Assembly: GCF_040930455.2 (NCBI RefSeq)
Contig: NZ_CP170494.1
Source: Neopusillimonas maritima
GTDB lineage: Bacteria; Pseudomonadota; Gammaproteobacteria; Burkholderiales; Burkholderiaceae_B
DNA length: 64,000 nt
Direction: 5' to 3' (one strand)
Shown: positions 25,703 through 34,629 of the stretch, in pieces
Layout: each line of letters starts with the position of its first letter
How positions within the stretch are numbered: the stretch's first letter is position 1
The notes under the pieces: model-generated
The model's database searches: none
What the model saw: the letters and a program-made list of their open reading frames with translations, nothing else
Told to the model about the DNA's origin: nothing
Made by a program: the position numbers and the translations under genes

Positions 25703-26476
25703 ATGTTGCTTTTATTGTCACCAGCGAAAAAGCTGGATTATGAATCGGCCGTTCGAACGTCGTTGCATACCCAGCCGCTTTTTGTTGAGCAGGCGAAGCC
25801 TCTGATTGATATTTTGCGCAAGAAGTCGGTTTCCGAGGTTGGCGAGCTGATGAGCCTGAGTGATTCGCTTGCAGAGCTGAACGTTGAGCGTTACAGCAAT
25901 TGGACTCCTAAGTTCTCTTTGAAAAACGCCCGTCAGGCTGCGCTGGCTTTCAATGGGGATGTATACGAAGGCCTGGAGGCGCCCTCGCTATCGGATGCGC
26001 AACTGAAATGGGCACAAGACCACGTTGCGATTTTAAGTGGCCTGTATGGGGTGTTGCGCCCGCTTGATCTCATGCAACCTTATCGGCTTGAAATGGGTAC
26101 CCGGCTTGAAAACCCAAATGGCAAAAACCTGTATGAGTATTGGGGTAGTTCAATTGCCGACTATTTAAATGAACAACTGAAAGATCATAAATCCAAAATT
26201 ATTTTGAATTTGGCTTCGGAAGAATACTTCAAGGCTGTCGATAAAAAGACACTGTCGGCCAATGTCATTCAGTGCGTGTTTCAGGATTATAAAAACGGGG
26301 CCTGGAAAGTGATTAGCTTTCATGCCAAGCGTGCGCGCGGCTTAATGGCGCGTTTCGTCATTGAAAACAAAATAGATGACCCCAAGAAATTGACGCAATT
26401 TGCTTCTGAAGGATATGCCTACGATGCTTCGGCCTCGACGGATGCCAAACTGGTTTTCCGCCGTAAACAGGCTTAA
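25703..26476 (+). CDS. yaaA: Peroxide stress protein YaaA (DUF328 / UPF0246)
   Basis: A 257-residue protein matching the YaaA family from start to end: MLLLLSPAKKLDYES at the N-terminus, YGVLRPLDLMQPYRLEMGT in the middle and LASEEYFKAV plus FHAKRARGLMARF later. In Escherichia coli YaaA is induced by hydrogen peroxide through OxyR and limits free iron and DNA damage; the fold binds DNA. There is a GGAAAGGG ribosome binding site. Its stop shares one base with the start of the following MFS gene (TAATG), so both are probably in one operon. Confidence 0.92.
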   Translation: MLLLLSPAKKLDYESAVRTSLHTQPLFVEQAKPLIDILRKKSVSEVGELMSLSDSLAELNVERYSNWTPKFSLKNARQAALAFNGDVYEGLEAPSLSDAQLKWAQDHVAILSGLYGVLRPLDLMQPYRLEMGTRLENPNGKNLYEYWGSSIADYLNEQLKDHKSKIILNLASEEYFKAVDKKTLSANVIQCVFQDYKNGAWKVISFHAKRARGLMARFVIENKIDDPKKLTQFASEGYAYDASASTDAKLVFRRKQA

Positions 26477-27738
26477 TGCGAAGGGATGGCATGCAGAACG
26501 CAACACGGGTTTTTTTGTTCTTTTCGTTTGGGTATTTTGTTTCTTATCTTTATCGCGGCATTAACATTGGGTTTGCGCCGTTTTTAACATCCGAAATTGG
26601 CTTGTCGGCGGGCGACCTCGGCATGCTAACCAGTTTGTATTTTCTAGGCTTTGCGTTGGCACAGATTCCGGCTGGGGCCGCGCTTGACACGTGGGGACCG
26701 CGCCGCGTTAACGCGGCGTTTATGCTGGTGGCGGCTGTGGGCGCCGTGGTGTTCGGCTTAAGCGAGAGCTTAACCAGCCTTATGGTAGGGCGGCTGCTTA
26801 TTGGGATTGGCGTATCGGTTTGTTTGGGTGCCGCCTTTCAGGCCATGGCATTCACTTTTCCTACACACCGCTTGCCAATGGTAAACGGGGGAGTGGTGGC
26901 AATTGGGGGGTTGGGTGGCGCCGTAGTTGGAACGCCGCTCGCGCTTCTTCTTGGCGTCATTTCATGGCAAGTGGCCAGCTATCTGGTCGCATTCATCACG
27001 GTTGTGGTCGCGGGTTTGTTGTATTTTGGTTCTCGCGATGTGGGGCCCGGGCGGGCGTCAGGCAGAACGCGCCCTGGCTTGGGTTCGCAGTTTCTCGGTA
27101 CTTGGGAGCTCGCGAAAACCCCGTTGTTTTGGCAGATTGTTTTGTTTCCCTCAACGGCCAGCGGTGTATTTTATGGGGTCCAATCCTTGTGGATGAAGCC
27201 GTATCTGCTCGATGTGAAGAACTTGCCGCTATCGACTGTCGATGGTTTGGTATCCATGCTGGGCTTTGCAGCAGTGATTGGCAGCATTGTGTCGGGGGTT
27301 GCGGCGCGCCGTATCGAGAAAATGGGCATTAGTCTGTACCACTTGGTGGGTGTATTCACCGGTTGCTTTATGTTGGTGCAGTTGATGATTTTGCTGGATG
27401 CACCCGTGCCGCGTATTTTCTTGTGGGCTTCCTACGGCTTTCTTGGCGGTACGAACATTTTGATCTACGCCGTGCTGGTAGAGACTTTCCCCCGTCATAT
27501 GCTGGGCCGTGTGGGTACGACCTTCAATATGTTGGTGTTTTTCCTTATCTTCCTCTTTCAGAACATTATTGGCTGGGTTGTGGAATTGTGGGAACCGATT
27601 ACCACAGGGGTATATCCGGCAGTTGCACACATGACGGCATGGTATCTGCTCCTGGGCTTGCAGGCACTGACAGCGGTTTGGTTTTTTGCCAGTAAGGCAC
27701 CCAGGCCGCTTGAGGATCCCTACGCCAGGCAAGCTTAG
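26476..27738 (+). CDS. Major facilitator superfamily transporter
   Basis: A 420-residue inner membrane protein with about 12 hydrophobic helices. The loop between helices 2 and 3 has the MFS signature region PAGAALDTWGPRRV, followed by GRLLIGIGVSVCLGAAFQ. The substrate cannot be inferred. Two starts are possible: ATG 26476, overlapping the yaaA stop, or ATG 26491, which has AAGGGATGG just before it and may be the real one. It probably forms an operon with yaaA. Convergent to the FUSC gene downstream, with 55 bases between. Confidence 0.85.
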   Translation: MRRDGMQNATRVFLFFSFGYFVSYLYRGINIGFAPFLTSEIGLSAGDLGMLTSLYFLGFALAQIPAGAALDTWGPRRVNAAFMLVAAVGAVVFGLSESLTSLMVGRLLIGIGVSVCLGAAFQAMAFTFPTHRLPMVNGGVVAIGGLGGAVVGTPLALLLGVISWQVASYLVAFITVVVAGLLYFGSRDVGPGRASGRTRPGLGSQFLGTWELAKTPLFWQIVLFPSTASGVFYGVQSLWMKPYLLDVKNLPLSTVDGLVSMLGFAAVIGSIVSGVAARRIEKMGISLYHLVGVFTGCFMLVQLMILLDAPVPRIFLWASYGFLGGTNILIYAVLVETFPRHMLGRVGTTFNMLVFFLIFLFQNIIGWVVELWEPITTGVYPAVAHMTAWYLLLGLQALTAVWFFASKAPRPLEDPYARQA

Positions 27739-27793
27739 TTTGGCCACGATGGAATGAGTACGTCTGTTATTTTGGAATGAACGCGCCGACGAG

Positions 27794-30058
27794 TCAGGCG
27801 GGTTGGGGCTGGGGTGCCTGTGGCCCGCTTTGCGGCTTTTCGAAGACTTGCATTTCCTGGTGAATCAATTGTGCGGCGCGGCTCATTTGCCGAATTGGGT
27901 AGGCTAATGCCGCCAAATCGCCTTCAGTTTCAATGCTCACTGGAATCGGGGCATTGCGATCTTCCAATAGTGCGTCGATGGCGTCAAGCGATTGCTGGAT
28001 GCCAGTTGGAATCTCAGGCAATTGTGCCAGTAGTGGAACCGCGGCGCTGATTTGCGATGCCAGCAAGTGATTCTGGATTAATAGGTGGTTAACCTCGGGA
28101 ACATTCTTCTGACATCGGGTGGGTTCCGCCATCATTCGGTAAAACGCCGACGTTAGGTTACCCAGCGCTATGTACGCGTTCTTGCGTGCCAGGCGCCAAT
28201 TGACGTCGGCCTCGTGGACTTGCTGGGTGAGCGTTGTGACGTCAAGGTCTTTTGTGACCGAGGAATTGACCGTTTGATTTTCGATGCTTAAAAGCGTGCG
28301 GTTTAAGTCGGCATACAGCAGCCCGGTGCGGTAAAAGCGATGGTTGGCTGTACGTGCCGCTTTAGCCAGCGAGCCCATGAAATTGTATTCCCACCAAGGC
28401 AGAATGTAGCTGCACCCCAGGGCGACCAGGCTACCGATTACCGTATCAACCAGGCGTTCACCAATAAGGAAGGTTGACGCCGGAGCGGTTAAATTGAACG
28501 CCAGCAGAATGCACAGGGTATTGAAGGTCGCCGAGGCCATAAAGTTAAGCTGAAGCATGCTGTACCCCAATACGCACGCGACAACCAGGATAAAGAAATA
28601 AATGTCGATATGCGGGTTGAGGTTCAGAATAATCAGCGCCAGCAGGCAGCCTATGAAAGTGCCCAGCAAACGAAGCAGGTTGCGTTGTCGTGTCAGGGCG
28701 TACCCTGGCTTGAGCACAATAATGGTCGTCAGAATAATCCAGTAGCCATGTATCGTGAAACCGGGATCGCGCCCTGACATCTGAAGTAGCAAGGTTAAAC
28801 CGTGGTCGATCGCCAGTGCGATGATTGCGGCAATGGTGACTCGAACCGCATAACGAAAACTGGGAGAGTCCAGCCGCAGGTTGCTGGTGATCATGCCAAG
28901 GCGCAACTCATTGTGTGTCAGGAAACGGCCCAGGGTTTTATTAAGACGGGTATCAACCAAAGAAGACGCCCGCCGTGCGTGCGTGTGCTCTGTCATGCGT
29001 TCCACAATGCGCGCCGCATTGCGTAAACGGCGCAGCACTTGAACCAAAAGTGTATAGACCTCAGCGTTCCCTTGAGCAAAACCATTTTGTCGATATAGCT
29101 CCAGCTCGTATTCAATAGCCCGTATTTCCGCCTTAACACTGCTGCGTTCCGTGACGGGTTTGTGGCGGGCAACATCGAGAGCAATTTGACGCGTATTGTT
29201 GGCCAGTTTGCGCAGAGCGTCCCGAGCAAAAATGAGAACATCGCTGGTGGCCAGAGTGCGTTGCAAGGTTGCATAGTCGGTTTGTGTTGCCACCAGGGTG
29301 TCAAGCAGCGCGACCATATCAATGAATATGTTCAATGCGGTGTAACGTTGCTGGTCGGAGCGTGACTGACCGGTGGGGAGCTCGCGTAGTACGGTGTTTC
29401 GGGCGGCTTGTTGCGTATCGGTCATGGCCGATTGTGTGCGCATCAATTGGCGGTAACTTTCTTCCAGATCGTGATTGACGTCGTATAAGCGTGATCGCGC
29501 TTCGATATAGTCGGCGGTGGAAAAAAGGGCAACTGAAAGTGCTTGCCGTTCTTCCCGATGCCAGAAAACACGGTGAATAAAAGCGCTGAATGCAAAGTAA
29601 AAGACGCCGCCGCCGAATGAGCTTAATGTATGGATAAGGACTTCATGTGTTTCCAGGGGCTGACGCATGGTCAGTGTCATGATGAACAGGCAGGCAAACC
29701 CCATCAGGCCACCCTGGCGGCCGTACACAGTAAACATTGAAAAAATGAAACACAGGGTGGGGATGACAAACCAGAGCAGAATCGGGTGTGTCGTACTTAA
29801 TCCGGTAACTGCAGTGGTCAGCGTTCCAAGCAAGACCGCACCGATCATGTTGTTGAAGCTATAGCGGCGCGGGCTGCCCGGTTGGTCGATTACGGCAACG
29901 CAGGCAGCGCCGATGGCGGCGACCATTGCCATGCCGTATTGTTGGAAAAAAAAACTTAGGAACAGTGCCGGGATAATGACACCGGTAGCCTGGCGCAGTC
30001 CGCCAAGAAAATAGTGGCTATAAAAAAAACGCTGTAGCTGGGGTAGGGTGGAAGCCAT
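27794..30058 (-). CDS. FUSC family inner membrane protein (YccS/YhfK-like)
   Basis: A 754-residue protein with two membrane blocks, each of about five to six helices (roughly residues 17-160 and 400-535), separated by a long helical cytoplasmic region and followed by another soluble helical domain. This is the layout of the fusaric-acid-resistance/aromatic acid exporter superfamily. The block GYWIILTTIIVLKPGYALTR (second membrane part) is the family signature (conserved proline after a hydrophobic run, then T-R-N-R-like sequence). Function as an exporter is known for some members, but the substrate here is unknown. The gene stands alone on the minus strand. Confidence 0.85.
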   Translation of the reverse strand: MASTLPQLQRFFYSHYFLGGLRQATGVIIPALFLSFFFQQYGMAMVAAIGAACVAVIDQPGSPRRYSFNNMIGAVLLGTLTTAVTGLSTTHPILLWFVIPTLCFIFSMFTVYGRQGGLMGFACLFIMTLTMRQPLETHEVLIHTLSSFGGGVFYFAFSAFIHRVFWHREERQALSVALFSTADYIEARSRLYDVNHDLEESYRQLMRTQSAMTDTQQAARNTVLRELPTGQSRSDQQRYTALNIFIDMVALLDTLVATQTDYATLQRTLATSDVLIFARDALRKLANNTRQIALDVARHKPVTERSSVKAEIRAIEYELELYRQNGFAQGNAEVYTLLVQVLRRLRNAARIVERMTEHTHARRASSLVDTRLNKTLGRFLTHNELRLGMITSNLRLDSPSFRYAVRVTIAAIIALAIDHGLTLLLQMSGRDPGFTIHGYWIILTTIIVLKPGYALTRQRNLLRLLGTFIGCLLALIILNLNPHIDIYFFILVVACVLGYSMLQLNFMASATFNTLCILLAFNLTAPASTFLIGERLVDTVIGSLVALGCSYILPWWEYNFMGSLAKAARTANHRFYRTGLLYADLNRTLLSIENQTVNSSVTKDLDVTTLTQQVHEADVNWRLARKNAYIALGNLTSAFYRMMAEPTRCQKNVPEVNHLLIQNHLLASQISAAVPLLAQLPEIPTGIQQSLDAIDALLEDRNAPIPVSIETEGDLAALAYPIRQMSRAAQLIHQEMQVFEKPQSGPQAPQPQPA

Positions 30059-30542
30059 ATTTGTTGCGTTTACTGCGTTGTTCTGTAGGCACAGAGTCCG
30101 CTGGAAGTTTTCAAGTATAGAGGCTTAATGTGTGAAATGTGCGACGTTGGCCGATTTAATCTGCAAAATCAAACGTTTCCATTTGATTCTGTTGCTGCAA
30201 CGCGGTAAAGTAATCGTTTGGCTCGCCTGCTTATCCTGGGTGAGCCGTGAAGGTATGGCTTTTTGCCGGGTTATCCGCCTGGTTTCTTGCGCCTCAAAAT
30301 TTAACGTGCGATTTGCGGTTGGCCGCGCCACAAGCGTGTGTTGCCAACGCTTTCCGTTTCTACCTCTTGCATTCATTTGAATGCGTGCACTGCATGTCGA
30401 TGGGTGCGTGTCGGTTCTGCAAGGTGTCTGGGTGGCGTGGCTCCGTGGGTCACAAAGCGCCGGATTATGTTGCCGATGCCGGTGCAGCCCGGGCCGCAAG
30501 GGCCAGTCGGTGTGTCAGGGCCGGTTATGAAAGGAATTTATT
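30059..30542 (+). other. Intergenic region upstream of ilvB
   Basis: This 484-base gap between the FUSC gene and ilvB contains no convincing conserved gene. A 49-codon frame (30381-30530) ends 12 bases before ilvB and begins MRALHVDGCVSVLQGVWVAW, which is rich in Val and Leu, but it lacks a ribosome binding site and a visible attenuator hairpin with a T tract. A plain long leader or divergent promoters for FUSC and ilvB are equally possible. Confidence 0.3.
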
Positions 30543-32267
30543 ATGGAACTCAATGGCGCCGACATCGTAGTGCGCTGCCTGGCTGAACAAGGTGTTGATC
30601 ACATATTCGGCTATCCCGGTGGTGCGGTACTTTACATCTACGACGCAATCTACAAGCAAGATAGCTTCAAGCATATTCTGGTTCGTCACGAACAGGCTGC
30701 TGTTCATGCGGCCGATGCGTACTCCCGTTCGTCCAACAAAATAGGCGTTGCGCTGGTCACCAGTGGGCCTGGCTTAACGAATGCTGTTACAGGCATTGCA
30801 ACTGCATACATGGACTCCATTCCCATGGTGATCATTAGTGGTCAGGTGCCGACAGCGGTCATTGGTGAGGATGCTTTCCAGGAGTGCGATGCAGTGGGTA
30901 TCACACGCCCCTGTGTCAAACATAACTTCCTGGTGCGTGACATAAAAGACCTTGCCGAAACCATGCGCAAGGCGTTTTATATTGCCAAAACAGGGCGCCC
31001 CGGCCCCGTATTGGTCGATATTCCCAAAGACATTACCATCGCGACCTGCAAGTACACCGCCCAGAAGGGCGAAGTGGCGATGCGCTCTTATATGCCGGTT
31101 GTGAAAGGGCATCAGGGCCAAATTAAAAAAGCCGTGCAAATGCTGCTTGCGGCAGAGCGCCCCATGATTTATTCCGGTGGGGGTGTTGTGTTGGCCGATG
31201 CGGCTGACGAGCTACGCCAATTGGTTGATTTGGTGGGCGCACCTTGCACCAATACCTTAATGGGCTTGGGTGCGATCGCATCCACCGATCCGCGTTTCGT
31301 GGGCATGCCCGGCATGCACGGTACGTACGAAGCCAATATGGCCATGCAGAACTGCGATGTGTTGGTCGCCGTAGGCGCGCGTTTCGACGACCGTGTTATT
31401 GGTAATCCCAAGCACTTTGCGCAGAACCAACGCAAAATCATTCATATCGACATCGACCCGTCCTCCATTTCCAAGCGTGTCAAGGTCGATGTACCTATCG
31501 TCGGTAATGTTAAAGACGTTCTGCAGGAATTTACTAATCTTTATTCGCAAATGGCGGTGGCGGAAGACCGCACTGACCCGGCGCGTATCGATCCGTGGTG
31601 GAAGCAAATCAATACCTGGCGTGGCAAAGAGTGCTTGCGCTATAAGTCGTCCGATGAGGTGATCAAACCTCAGTTTGTTGTTGAAAAGCTCTGGGAAGTG
31701 ACTGGTGGCAATGCCATTGTCACGTCCGATGTCGGCCAGCATCAAATGTGGGCGGCGCAGTATTACGGCTTCAAGGAGCCGCGTCAGTGGATCAACTCCG
31801 GTGGCCTGGGCACCATGGGCGTAGGTTTGCCTTATGCCATGGGGGCGCAAATGGCCAACCCCGGGCGTGATGTTGCGGTGATTACGGGTGAAGGTTCCAT
31901 TCAGATGAACATTCAGGAATTGTCCACCTGCAAGCAATATCATTTGTCACCTAAAATTCTTTGCCTGAATAATCGTTATCTGGGTATGGTTCGCCAGTGG
32001 CAGCAAATTGATTACGGTTCACGCTACTCGGAATCATATGTCGATGCCTTGCCTGATTTCGTTAAGTTGGTGGAAAGTTACGGCCACGTAGGTCTGCTTA
32101 TTGATAAACCCGCCGACGTCGAGCCGGCGTTGCGCGAAGCATTCGGCAAACATAAAGACCGTTTGGTGTTCCTTGATTTCATTACCGACCAAACGGAAAA
32201 TGTTTGGCCGATGGTGAAAGCAGGTCGTGGCCTGACGGAAATGTTGCTGGGTTCAGAAGAGTTATAA
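30543..32267 (+). CDS. ilvB: Acetolactate synthase, large catalytic subunit
   Basis: A 574-residue thiamine-diphosphate enzyme making acetolactate or acetohydroxybutyrate, the first common step of Val, Leu and Ile synthesis. The catalytic Glu lies in VRHEQAAVHAADAYSR, and the FAD/quinone-related regions are full length. The ThDP-magnesium motif reads GEGSIQMNIQEL, with Glu where most members have Asp (GDG); I recall the same change in related betaproteobacteria. The ATG has AAGGAA upstream. It is followed after 10 bases by its regulatory subunit gene and then ilvC. Also named ilvI or ilvB3 in relatives. Confidence 0.94.
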   Translation: MELNGADIVVRCLAEQGVDHIFGYPGGAVLYIYDAIYKQDSFKHILVRHEQAAVHAADAYSRSSNKIGVALVTSGPGLTNAVTGIATAYMDSIPMVIISGQVPTAVIGEDAFQECDAVGITRPCVKHNFLVRDIKDLAETMRKAFYIAKTGRPGPVLVDIPKDITIATCKYTAQKGEVAMRSYMPVVKGHQGQIKKAVQMLLAAERPMIYSGGGVVLADAADELRQLVDLVGAPCTNTLMGLGAIASTDPRFVGMPGMHGTYEANMAMQNCDVLVAVGARFDDRVIGNPKHFAQNQRKIIHIDIDPSSISKRVKVDVPIVGNVKDVLQEFTNLYSQMAVAEDRTDPARIDPWWKQINTWRGKECLRYKSSDEVIKPQFVVEKLWEVTGGNAIVTSDVGQHQMWAAQYYGFKEPRQWINSGGLGTMGVGLPYAMGAQMANPGRDVAVITGEGSIQMNIQELSTCKQYHLSPKILCLNNRYLGMVRQWQQIDYGSRYSESYVDALPDFVKLVESYGHVGLLIDKPADVEPALREAFGKHKDRLVFLDFITDQTENVWPMVKAGRGLTEMLLGSEEL

Positions 32268-32277
32268 GGACAGACTT

Positions 32278-32769
32278 ATGAAACATGTCATTTCCATCCT
32301 TATTGAAAACGAACCCGGCGCATTGTCTCGTGTGGTGGGGCTTTTTTCGGCACGTGCCTATAACATTGAAACGTTAACAGTCGCGCCAACCGAAGATACC
32401 ACGCTGTCACGCATGACGATCGTCACGACGGGTTCCGATGAAGTCATTGAGCAAATCACCAAGCACCTGAATCGTCTTATCGACGTGGTGAAAGTGGTCG
32501 ATCTTTCCGAAGGGCCGCATATTCGTCGCGAACTGATGCTGATCAAGGTTCGGGCTGTGGGTAAAGAGCGCGAGGAAATCAAGCGTATGGCCGACATTTT
32601 TCGCGGTCATATCGTCGATGTAACCGACAAGGCTTACACCATTGAACTGACCGGTAATCAGGAAAAAATTGAAGCCTTTATCGGTGCGCTCGACCGCAGT
32701 GCCATTCTGGAAACCGTCCGTACGGGCGTGTCCGGCATTGGTCGGGGCGAACGTGTTTTAAAATTGTAG
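32278..32769 (+). CDS. ilvN: Acetolactate synthase, small regulatory subunit
   Basis: A 163-residue ACT-domain protein that activates the large subunit and gives feedback inhibition by valine. The N-terminal ACT domain opens MKHVISILIENEPGALSRVV and continues with GLFSARAYNIETLTVAPTED; the C-terminal domain includes IRRELMLIKV and the end GERVLKL. Length is normal (IlvH type). It begins 10 bases after ilvB with an AAGGA ribosome binding site. A 105-base gap with a hairpin separates it from ilvC. Also called ilvH. Confidence 0.94.
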   Translation: MKHVISILIENEPGALSRVVGLFSARAYNIETLTVAPTEDTTLSRMTIVTTGSDEVIEQITKHLNRLIDVVKVVDLSEGPHIRRELMLIKVRAVGKEREEIKRMADIFRGHIVDVTDKAYTIELTGNQEKIEAFIGALDRSAILETVRTGVSGIGRGERVLKL

Positions 32770-32785
32770 GTTTGCAGGACATTTT

Positions 32786-32804
32786 TGCCCGCCGCAGGCG
32801 GGCA
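32786..32804 (+). repeat. GC-rich hairpin between ilvN and ilvC
   Basis: Perfect stem TGCCCGC-N5-GCGGGCA, 17 bases after the ilvN stop. There is no T tract on its 3' side on either strand, so it is more likely an mRNA-stabilising or processing hairpin than a strong terminator. It leaves ilvC with its own likely promoter or with read-through expression. Confidence 0.5.
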
Positions 32805-32874
32805 TTCGATTAACCATTATGGGTCGGCGTAAACCCGGCTCTACTAAAATACGCTTTGTACTGGAGCAAGTTAA

Positions 32875-33891
32875 ATGAAAGTTTTTTACGACAAAGATTG
32901 TGACCTCTCGCTGGTGAAAGGTAAACAGGTTGCCATCATCGGTTATGGTTCGCAGGGTCACGCCCATGCGCTTAATCTGCATGAGTCCGGCGTGAATGTC
33001 GTGGTGGGTTTGCGTAAAAGCGGTGCGTCATGGTCGAAAGCGGAAAACGCCGGCCTGAAAGTGGCTGAAGTGGCCGACGCGGTAAAAAGTGCCGATGTTG
33101 TCATGATCCTGTTGCCCGATGAAAACATTGCTCAGGTATACAAAGATCACGTCGACGCGAACCTGAAGTCGGGTGCCGTGTTGGCATTTGCTCATGGCTT
33201 CAACGTTCATTATGGTCAGGTTCAGCCGCGTGCCGACGTCGACGTCATCATGGTTGCGCCCAAGGCGCCGGGCCATACCGTTCGCGGCACTTATAGCCAA
33301 GGCGGCGGTGTACCCGCGTTGGTTGCTGTTCATCAAGACAAGTCCGGCGCCGCACGCGATATCGCGCTGTCGTACGCTTGCGCTATTGGTAGCGGCCGTG
33401 CCGGTATCATTGAAACCAACTTCCGTGAAGAAACCGAAACCGACTTGTTCGGTGAACAGGCCGTTCTGTGCGGTGGTACCGTTGAACTGATCAAGGCGGG
33501 TTTCGAAACGCTGGTTGAAGCGGGCTATGCTCCTGAAATGGCTTATTTCGAGTGCCTGCACGAGCTGAAACTGATTGTCGACCTTATTTACGAGGGCGGC
33601 ATTGCCAACATGAACTACTCAATTTCCAACAACGCAGAATACGGTGAGTATGTCACCGGCCCGCGCATTGTTACGGAAGAGACCAAAAATGCCATGCGTC
33701 AGGTTCTGCGCGATATTCAAACAGGTGATTACGCCAAGAGCTTCATTCTTGAAAATCAGGCCGGCGCGCCCACCATTCTTTCGCGTCGCCGTTTGAATGC
33801 CGAATCTCAAATTGAGCAGGTCGGTGGCAAGTTGCGTGCAATGATGCCTTGGATTGCGGCCAACAAACTGGTTGATCAATCCAAGAACTAA
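32875..33891 (+). CDS. ilvC: Ketol-acid reductoisomerase (NADP+), class I
   Basis: A 338-residue enzyme that isomerises and reduces acetolactate or acetohydroxybutyrate in Val, Leu and Ile synthesis. The Rossmann motif GYGSQGHAHALNL is at about 24-36, GLRKSGASWSKA with the NADP phosphate-binding serines follows, and metal-binding acidic residues lie in the C-terminal knotted domain: ETDLFGEQAVLCGG and ELKLIVDLIYEGG. The short length marks class I. It ends the ilvB-ilvN-ilvC run and is followed by a strong terminator. Confidence 0.96.
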   Translation: MKVFYDKDCDLSLVKGKQVAIIGYGSQGHAHALNLHESGVNVVVGLRKSGASWSKAENAGLKVAEVADAVKSADVVMILLPDENIAQVYKDHVDANLKSGAVLAFAHGFNVHYGQVQPRADVDVIMVAPKAPGHTVRGTYSQGGGVPALVAVHQDKSGAARDIALSYACAIGSGRAGIIETNFREETETDLFGEQAVLCGGTVELIKAGFETLVEAGYAPEMAYFECLHELKLIVDLIYEGGIANMNYSISNNAEYGEYVTGPRIVTEETKNAMRQVLRDIQTGDYAKSFILENQAGAPTILSRRRLNAESQIEQVGGKLRAMMPWIAANKLVDQSKN

Positions 33892-33910
33892 GATCTTTCC
33901 GGATCCATAG

Positions 33911-33959
33911 AGCGGGGTCAGGTTCGCTGCAGTTGTTGCAAGGCCTGTCCCCGCTTTTT
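33911..33959 (+). terminator. Rho-independent terminator after ilvC
   Basis: Arms AGCGGGGTCAGG and CCTGTCCCCGCT pair with one mismatch and are followed by TTTTTC. It ends the ilv transcript 20 bases after ilvC and lies 12 bases before the psd ATG, so psd-pssA either relies on read-through or on a promoter inside this short space. Confidence 0.85.
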
Positions 33960-33970
33960 CTTTGAAGCCT

Positions 33971-34621
33971 ATGAAAAAACCGCCTTACCCCCATCCTGTT
34001 ATTGCCCGTGAAGGCTGGCCTTTTCTGGCCATCGCTGTTGTGGTTGCAATTTTGGTTACGCTTTGGTCACCAGGCGTATCAGTAATTTTCTGGCTGCTGG
34101 CCTTGTTTGTGCTGCAGTTTTTCCGTGATCCGGCACGCGTGGCACCCGATGGCGAAGCGAATGTGTTAAGCCCCGCCGACGGACGTATTGTGGTCGTTGA
34201 AGAAACGCACGACCCTTACGCCAATCGTCAGGCGTTGAAAATAAGTGTGTTCATGAATGTTTTCAATGTGCATTCAAATCGCTCTCCCGTAAATGGTACG
34301 GTGGAGTCGATTGCGTATTTCCCCGGCAAGTTTTTTAATGCTGCACTCGACAAAGCGTCGCTTGAAAACGAGCGTAATGCCATGGTGCTTAAAACAGATG
34401 CCGGGCAAACTGTTACCGCAGTTCAAGTGGCCGGGTTGGTGGCAAAGCGGATTCTTTGCTACGCTAAGGAAGGTGAGCGCTTGTACAGCGGTCAACGTTA
34501 TGGTTTTATCCGTTTTGGTTCCCGGGTCGATGTTTATTTGCCGCTGGGTTCACGACCCCGGGTTGCAATCGGAGACAAGGTCAGCGCGACCAGTACAGTG
34601 CTGGCTGAACTTTCAAGTTAA
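33971..34621 (+). CDS. psd: Phosphatidylserine decarboxylase, short form
   Basis: A 216-residue proenzyme of the short (archaetidylserine-like) PSD family that forms phosphatidylethanolamine from phosphatidylserine. Two hydrophobic segments lie near the N-terminus (about 17-52). The blocks VLSPADGRIVVVEE and FMNVFNVHSNRSPVNGTV are diagnostic, and the self-cleavage site that forms the pyruvoyl group is the Gly-Ser in RFGSRVDVYLP. I use ATG 33971 rather than the TTG three codons earlier. The next gene encodes the enzyme that makes its substrate, nine bases downstream. Confidence 0.92.
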   Translation: MKKPPYPHPVIAREGWPFLAIAVVVAILVTLWSPGVSVIFWLLALFVLQFFRDPARVAPDGEANVLSPADGRIVVVEETHDPYANRQALKISVFMNVFNVHSNRSPVNGTVESIAYFPGKFFNAALDKASLENERNAMVLKTDAGQTVTAVQVAGLVAKRILCYAKEGERLYSGQRYGFIRFGSRVDVYLPLGSRPRVAIGDKVSATSTVLAELSS

Positions 34622-34629
34622 TTTTCTTT

